Assembly (NCBI GenBank): GCA_964467785.1
Contig: CAYXVB010000125.1
Location: 1-10,425 of the forward strand
Length of the DNA: 10,425 nt
From: CAYXVB01 sp964467785
GTDB taxonomy: Bacteria; Bdellovibrionota; UBA1018
Direction of reading: 5' to 3'
The position numbers and the translations under genes are program-made. The notes beneath the pieces were generated by a model. It was not told the origin of the DNA and made no database searches. It worked only from the letters and a program-made list of their open reading frames with translations. Shown here piece by piece: positions 7,009 through 10,425 of this stretch. Every line of letters starts with the position of its first letter. Positions within the stretch are counted from its first letter, which is position 1.

Positions 7009-7541
7009 CAGCCGGCCTCCTTTTTGAGCGCGAATTTCCAAAGCTGATATTGACTTACCACGTAGTCGTCGCCCAGGTCGCGCAGGCGCGAGACCAGGAG
7101 CTTCACGCAGCTTTCATAAAAGCGGATTTTGGTGTCGGGGCGTGAGTTGAGAAAAGCGTGAAAACCCTCGCCGGAGATATGATAGACGGTGCAGCCGGTG
7201 AGCGCCTTGACCGAGGCCGAGCGGGGGCTGCGGTCGATCAGCGACATTTCGCCGAAGAAGTTGCCCTTGCGGAGCTGTGCGAGATCGTAGTTCTGGCCCG
7301 TCAGCTTGTTGCGTTTGAACACGCCGACCGCGCCGTCGAGGATCAGATAGAGTCCCCAGGACTGCTCGCCTTCGATCACGATGTTGGAGTGGGCTTCGTA
7401 ATGCCGGCACTCGCCTTGGGCGACGAGGTGCGCGAGCTCGACGTCATCAAACTCGCCCAAGAGCTGGATCTCGCGCAGCATCGGCACGGACGGTTTCAAA
7501 TTCGCTTGACCGGTCTGCTTTTCGGCCCGCCTCACGCCCAT
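7008..7541 (-). CDS. Single-domain cyclic-nucleotide-binding protein (CAP/PKA-type fold)
   Basis: A 177-residue protein consisting of one cyclic-nucleotide-binding domain (about 22-135) and a C-terminal helical tail (136-177). The phosphate-binding cassette is intact: FFGEMSLIDRSPRSASVKA (95-113), with Glu98 and Arg107 in the positions that contact ribose and phosphate of the nucleotide, and PKA-like Glu-to-Arg spacing of nine. Ser108 matches the position that is Ser in E. coli CAP, so cAMP or another cNMP is plausible; ligand choice cannot be fixed from sequence. There is no DNA-binding helix-turn-helix, kinase or channel, so it is a receptor that must act through a partner. Placed between the FliG-like gene (1-nt gap) and motA (1-nt overlap), it probably tunes the motor (inference), as the c-di-GMP receptor YcgR does for flagella. 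Confidence 0.92.
   Translation of the reverse strand: MGVRRAEKQTGQANLKPSVPMLREIQLLGEFDDVELAHLVAQGECRHYEAHSNIVIEGEQSWGLYLILDGAVGVFKRNKLTGQNYDLAQLRKGNFFGEMSLIDRSPRSASVKALTGCTVYHISGEGFHAFLNSRPDTKIRFYESCVKLLVSRLRDLGDDYVVSQYQLWKFALKKEAG
7016..7020 (-). promoter_or_regulatory. motA ribosome binding site inside the upstream gene
   Basis: GGAGG on the minus strand, 7 nt before the motA ATG at 7008 and within the last codons of the cyclic-nucleotide-binding gene. With the 1-nt stop/start overlap it points to translational coupling. Confidence 0.8.
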
Positions 7542-7542
7542 G

Positions 7543-10072
7543 TCACCACCCGCTCACCTTCCTGGCGTTGCCCGAAGCCGTGAGCTGTTGGGTTCCGTCT
7601 CCCGGGACCGAGTTGGCCGGCACCGTGCCGACAAAGCCGACGTCTTGGGCGCTAGAGGCAAACATGCGCTCGTTGGTTTCGGCGAGGTTGATGAGGCCTT
7701 CGTTGGTCATGACCTTGACGCGATTGAGGATCTTGCGTTCGACCGCCAGGTAGCCTTCGCGGCTCAGGGCGGGCACGGTTTGCAGCTCTTCCTCGAGCTC
7801 CAGCACCAGCTCCTTGGGCGCCTTGGCGTAAATCGTGTTGCGGATCTCCTCGGAGGCGCGCTCGAACTCGTCGTCGGAGAGGACCGGCGTGCCNNNNNNN
7901 NNNCCGGGCTACTTCAAGCAGCTGACCGTCGCGCAGGAAGCGGAGTGTGTCGATCGAGACCAGCTTGCCTTTGACGGCGGGCGCGCTCTCGGGGTTGGCG
8001 CTTTCGAGATTGGCGACGATCTGGCGCTGCATCGAGGGCGCGACGCGTTCGAGCAGGCTGACCAGTACTTCGGAGCCCGGCAGCGCGTCGGTGTTGAGCT
8101 TGGGGTTCTCGCGGCGCTTGCGTTTGAGCGCGGACGACACGTTGTAGATGTAGTCGCGAGGCAGGTAGTCGATGCGAGAGAGCTCTCCGAGCAGGCTCAT
8201 GCGGATGTCCTCGTCCAGACGCGAGAAGATCACGCTGCGCTTGGTTGCGTCGCACTGGGTGAGGACGATCGCCTTGACCGTGATAGTCTCGGTACGGATC
8301 ATCTCTTCGATCTGGGTGGCGTCCATTTCGGCGAGGAATTCGAAGAGGTTGGAGGAGCGGTTGCCGAGCACCACGACCTTGCCGGCCACTGTCCGGTTAT
8401 AGAGGGCGCGTAGCAGTTCGAGCTTCTCGTCATCCGTCATGGAGATCGAGGTCTTGGCGTAGTACTCGGTGAGCTGGTTGAGATCGTTTTGGAGCGACGG
8501 GTCGCGAAGCATGTCCATGACAATCGATTCGCCAAAGATGTCGATGTAATACGCCATCGTCTCCACGCCTTCCTCGGTGAGGATGCGGCTAAAGACGTAC
8601 TTGGCGACCCGCGGATATTGGGCAAAGACACCGGAGAGCTGATCGATCAGGCGCTCGATCTCATAGCGCTGCCCGAAGCTCGCGCGCCGGTCGTCGGCGG
8701 ATGCAGCCGCTTCGCCGGCCTTGGTGGCCGCCGGGGTGGTCGTCATGAATGGATCGGTTGAAAGACTCTGGATCACGCGATGGACCGTGGAGTCGCCGCC
8801 GGCTTTGACGGCGCGGGGGCGGAAGGAGGCCATCGCGATGAAGATCAGAAGCGAGAGGATCGAACAGGCAAAGACGAGTCCGTAGACCTTGAACTTCTGA
8901 AGCTCCGCCTGGACGGCGTCGCCGTTTTCGACGCGCTCGATCTTCTCGAACCGCTCGTAACGCTCCTGCTTTTGGTTGCTCTCGCTCGAGTTGGACCGCG
9001 AGTCGGTCCGCTGGTCGGTCTTAGACTCCGCGTTGTTCGAGAGCTTCTCGCTAGTCGTCGTGTTGTTCCGGTTGGTCGAGTTGCTGTTGGTGTTGGAATT
9101 GGAGTTGTTGTTGGTCTCGCTGGAGCTCTTGGAAAGCTGCTCGCGGAGCTCCTTCTGTTCTTTGGTCTCCTTGCTTTCCTGATTGCGAAGGGAAGCTGGA
9201 CCGCGGCCTATCGGGTTTCCGTACGCGTCGAGCTGCTCTTCGTCCGTCACCGCGCCACGGCCTGCGCGCGTGGGCCGGGGGAACCGCAGGGCTTTGCCGT
9301 TGAGCGTGACGTTCTTGAAACTGTTGGTCTTGAGCTTGGCCATCTCCAAGATGTTGGAGCGCTCTTCGGGCGTGAGCGACTCGTCCATCAGGAGGGTGCC
9401 CGAGATGTCCCTGATCTTGATCGCGACCCCGCCGTCCTGGTAGAACTCGCCCGGCGTGCCGTATTGGGCCTCCTCCGCGTTGACGACTTCGGTCTGCATC
9501 TTGAAGTCGGCGAACATGCATTTTTCCGGGCAGAACTGCTGGAACAGGTCGTTGATGGTGCTCTGGAACTGCTTGGCGATGCGCTCGCGGATCTCGGCGA
9601 TCTTGCCCTCGGAGCCGATCGGCTGCGGGAAATGCGCGACCTGCATCTCGATCCTGACGGCGTAGTCCAGAGTGTCGAGGTACTGTTGCAGCAGCTCTTT
9701 GAGTTTTTCGCGCGAGATCGGTCCGACCTTGTCGTCGATCAGGATCTTGATCCGGCCCTGGCTCGGAGCGAGGGTCGTTTCCTTGGCGGTGATCATGTCG
9801 TCAAAGCCCGGGGCGATCTCGTCCGGGATCGAGAGGTCGACTTGCACGCCGACCGAGAGGAGCTTGCACGATTCACGACAGTACTTGTCGAGCAGCGGCT
9901 CGATCAGGTGGCGAATCTGGGTTTCGGCGTTCTTCTGGGTCACTTCGGCCAGATTGACCTTGGCCTGGGCTGGAGCGGCGCTCGATGCGCAGATCAGCGC
10001 CGCGGCCGACGCGAGGAGCGCCAGCCTGCGGAGGGAGCCGATCATGCGACGGGGCGTTCCAAGGAAGGTCAT
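7543..10072 (-). CDS. Membrane-anchored FliG-like rotor protein with periplasmic repeats (interrupted by assembly gap)
   Basis: The readable parts encode 723 residues before the N-run and 116 after it. Order: signal peptide (1-37, hydrophobic core ending APAQA); two tandem periplasmic repeats (about 51-152 and 165-268), each with a CxxxC pair (C65/C69, C181/C185); a charged and Ser/Asn-rich stalk (300-370); one TM helix (about 397-416) followed by Arg/Lys; then a cytoplasmic region from about 470. Residues 575-652 align without gaps to the FliG middle domain (FEFLAEMDATQIEEMI, then LDEDIRMSLLGELSRIDYLP). Residues 665-723 plus the post-gap ASEEIR and EEELQ segments match the hinge and C-terminal torque domain. 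Residues 470-570 may correspond to FliG-N. FliG-family proteins receive force from MotA, whose gene lies two genes downstream. The ATG overlaps the upstream stop (ATGA), with GAGGAG 12 nt before it. The post-gap segment only makes sense in the frame ending at 7543. Function is inferred. Confidence 0.82.
7894..7903. other. Assembly gap (ten Ns) inside the FliG-like gene
   Basis: Ten unknown bases. The codon before the gap (Arg, minus strand) and the codon after it (Gly) are each complete, so ten bases would shift the frame by one. Continuing the old frame gives an Arg/Pro/Gly-rich tail unlike any domain; the other frame continues the FliG-like C-terminal domain. My ungapped alignment to FliG suggests that only about one codon is missing, so the ten Ns are probably a placeholder. 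Confidence 0.97.
8966..9130 (-). repeat. Ser/Asn/Thr-rich low-complexity stalk in the FliG-like gene
   Basis: Residues about 315-369 are almost only Ser, Asn, Thr, Glu, Lys, Gln and Arg, encoded by short degenerate repeats of AAC/AAT-type codons. The segment lies on the periplasmic side just before the TM helix and probably acts as a flexible spacer. Repeat slippage could change its length. Confidence 0.75.
9269..9922 (-). repeat. Tandem duplicated periplasmic domain in the FliG-like protein
   Basis: Two copies of about 100 residues (about 51-152 and 165-268). Copy 1 has LLDKYCRESCKLLSV, then RIKILIDDKVGPISREKLKE and ends VAHFPQP. Copy 2 has LFQQFCPEKCMFADF, then SGTLLMDESLTPEERSN and ends ALRFPRP. 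Each has a helix with CxxxC, strands, a second helix after a Pro or Ser cap, and a final strand. The second half of each resembles the beta-alpha-beta ring-building motif of the FliF/YscJ families (by eye). The cysteine pairs would be in the oxidising periplasm. Confidence 0.6.
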
Positions 10073-10425
10073 TGACTCGCGACGCTCCTCTTCTGTTCCC
10101 GGCGGTCGACGAACTTTCGGAGCGATTGATTGGCCGGATCGAGCTTGAGCGCTTGCTTCCAGCTCTTCATGGCCAGCTCGCCTTTGCCGAGGCGTTCGAG
10201 CAGCGTGCCGCGCATGGCATGGAGCTTGGGATTGGTCGGGTAGTCGCGGACCATCGAATCCAGCTCAAGGAGCGCAGCCTCGAAGCGACCGTAACGATAA
10301 AGCTGTTTGACCTTGTCCACTTGGGCGAGATAGCTGCGGGATCTTTCCGAGCCGTTATCCTCGCTGCGGACCAGGCCGAGATCCTGCTCGATTTCCTGGC
10401 GTTTGTTTTCGTCCTCGGGGAGGAC
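10069..10425 (-). CDS. TPR-repeat protein (5' end outside window)
   Basis: The frame is open from the right edge to the stop at 10069, giving the last 118 residues. An internal GTG at 10320 could be mistaken for a start, but the frame continues upstream of it without a stop, so the gene is partial. After a charged, probably helical N-terminal stretch, residues about 36-105 contain two tetratricopeptide-like units: YGRFEAALLELDSMVRDYP and LLERLGKGELAMKSWKQAL followed by KLDPANQSL, with the usual small and aromatic positions and the terminal Pro. TPRs mediate protein-protein contacts. It ends in a basic tail. The stop overlaps the start of the FliG-like gene by 4 nt (ATGA), so it is the upstream partner in the motor operon and may help assemble or localise the complex (inference). 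Confidence 0.85.
   Translation of the reverse strand, partial: VLPEDENKRQEIEQDLGLVRSEDNGSERSRSYLAQVDKVKQLYRYGRFEAALLELDSMVRDYPTNPKLHAMRGTLLERLGKGELAMKSWKQALKLDPANQSLRKFVDRREQKRSVASQ

Noticed and set aside
7652..7893. The Arg/Pro/Gly-rich C-terminus obtained by reading the FliG-like frame straight through the Ns
   Set aside because: It is produced by the ten-base placeholder. The alternative frame gives a sensible helical FliG-like sequence that ends at a stop one base from the next gene.
7543..10072. A canonical flagellar fliG gene
   Set aside because: Standard FliG is a soluble protein of about 330 residues with an EHPQ motif. This protein is well over 800 residues, has a signal peptide and TM helix, and lacks that motif.
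8780..10075. A 431-codon plus-strand open frame opposite the FliG-like gene
   Set aside because: It is rich in Leu, Val, Asp and Arg with no recognisable domain, and lies exactly opposite a gene with clear signal peptide, TM helix and FliG-like domains. Long antisense frames are expected in GC-rich coding DNA.

Overview
The window is GC-rich, gene-dense bacterial DNA. It holds seven recognisable protein genes, two of them cut by the window edges. There is no sign of an insertion sequence, phage, CRISPR array, tRNA or rRNA. The mix of an extra MotA/MotB stator cluster, a stand-alone cyclic-nucleotide receptor, a secreted lipoprotein with a thrombospondin type 1 (TSP1) domain and several envelope proteins would fit a Gram-negative predator or glider of the Bdellovibrionota/Myxococcota kind. 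That placement is an inference from gene content only.

Region 1 (1-3320) is an envelope and sugar region. On the minus strand, running off the left edge, is a lipoprotein with a clan GH-A-like glycoside hydrolase domain, a Pro/Thr linker and a TSP1 domain. Divergently transcribed from a 188-nt intergenic region is a polytopic GT39/PMT_2-type glycosyltransferase on the plus strand.

Region 2 (3265-5020) has two minus-strand genes. One is a zinc-ribbon / single-TM / SH3b protein. Downstream of it is a small basic protein that resembles DUF5655 and overlaps the tail of the glycosyltransferase gene convergently.

Region 3 (5200-10425) is a tight minus-strand operon, read right to left: TPR protein (partial), a large membrane protein, a cyclic-nucleotide-binding protein, MotA, MotB. 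Junctions are 4-nt overlap, 1-nt gap, 1-nt overlap and 3-nt gap, so the five are probably co-transcribed and translationally coupled. The large protein is the key item. It has a signal peptide, two tandem periplasmic repeats each with a CxxxC pair, a Ser/Asn stalk, one TM helix, and then a cytoplasmic region that aligns by eye, almost without gaps, with the middle and C-terminal domains of the flagellar rotor protein FliG. It looks like a rotor physically fused to a membrane/periplasmic ring or stalk (a FliF-plus-FliG-like layout), paired with its own ion-driven MotAB stator and a second-messenger receptor. No other flagellar gene is visible. I read this as a candidate non-flagellar, MotAB-driven motor.

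A run of ten Ns (7894-7903) interrupts the large gene and puts the frame out of register. The protein sequence on both sides reads as one FliG-like domain, so the gene is most likely intact and the gap size is a placeholder.
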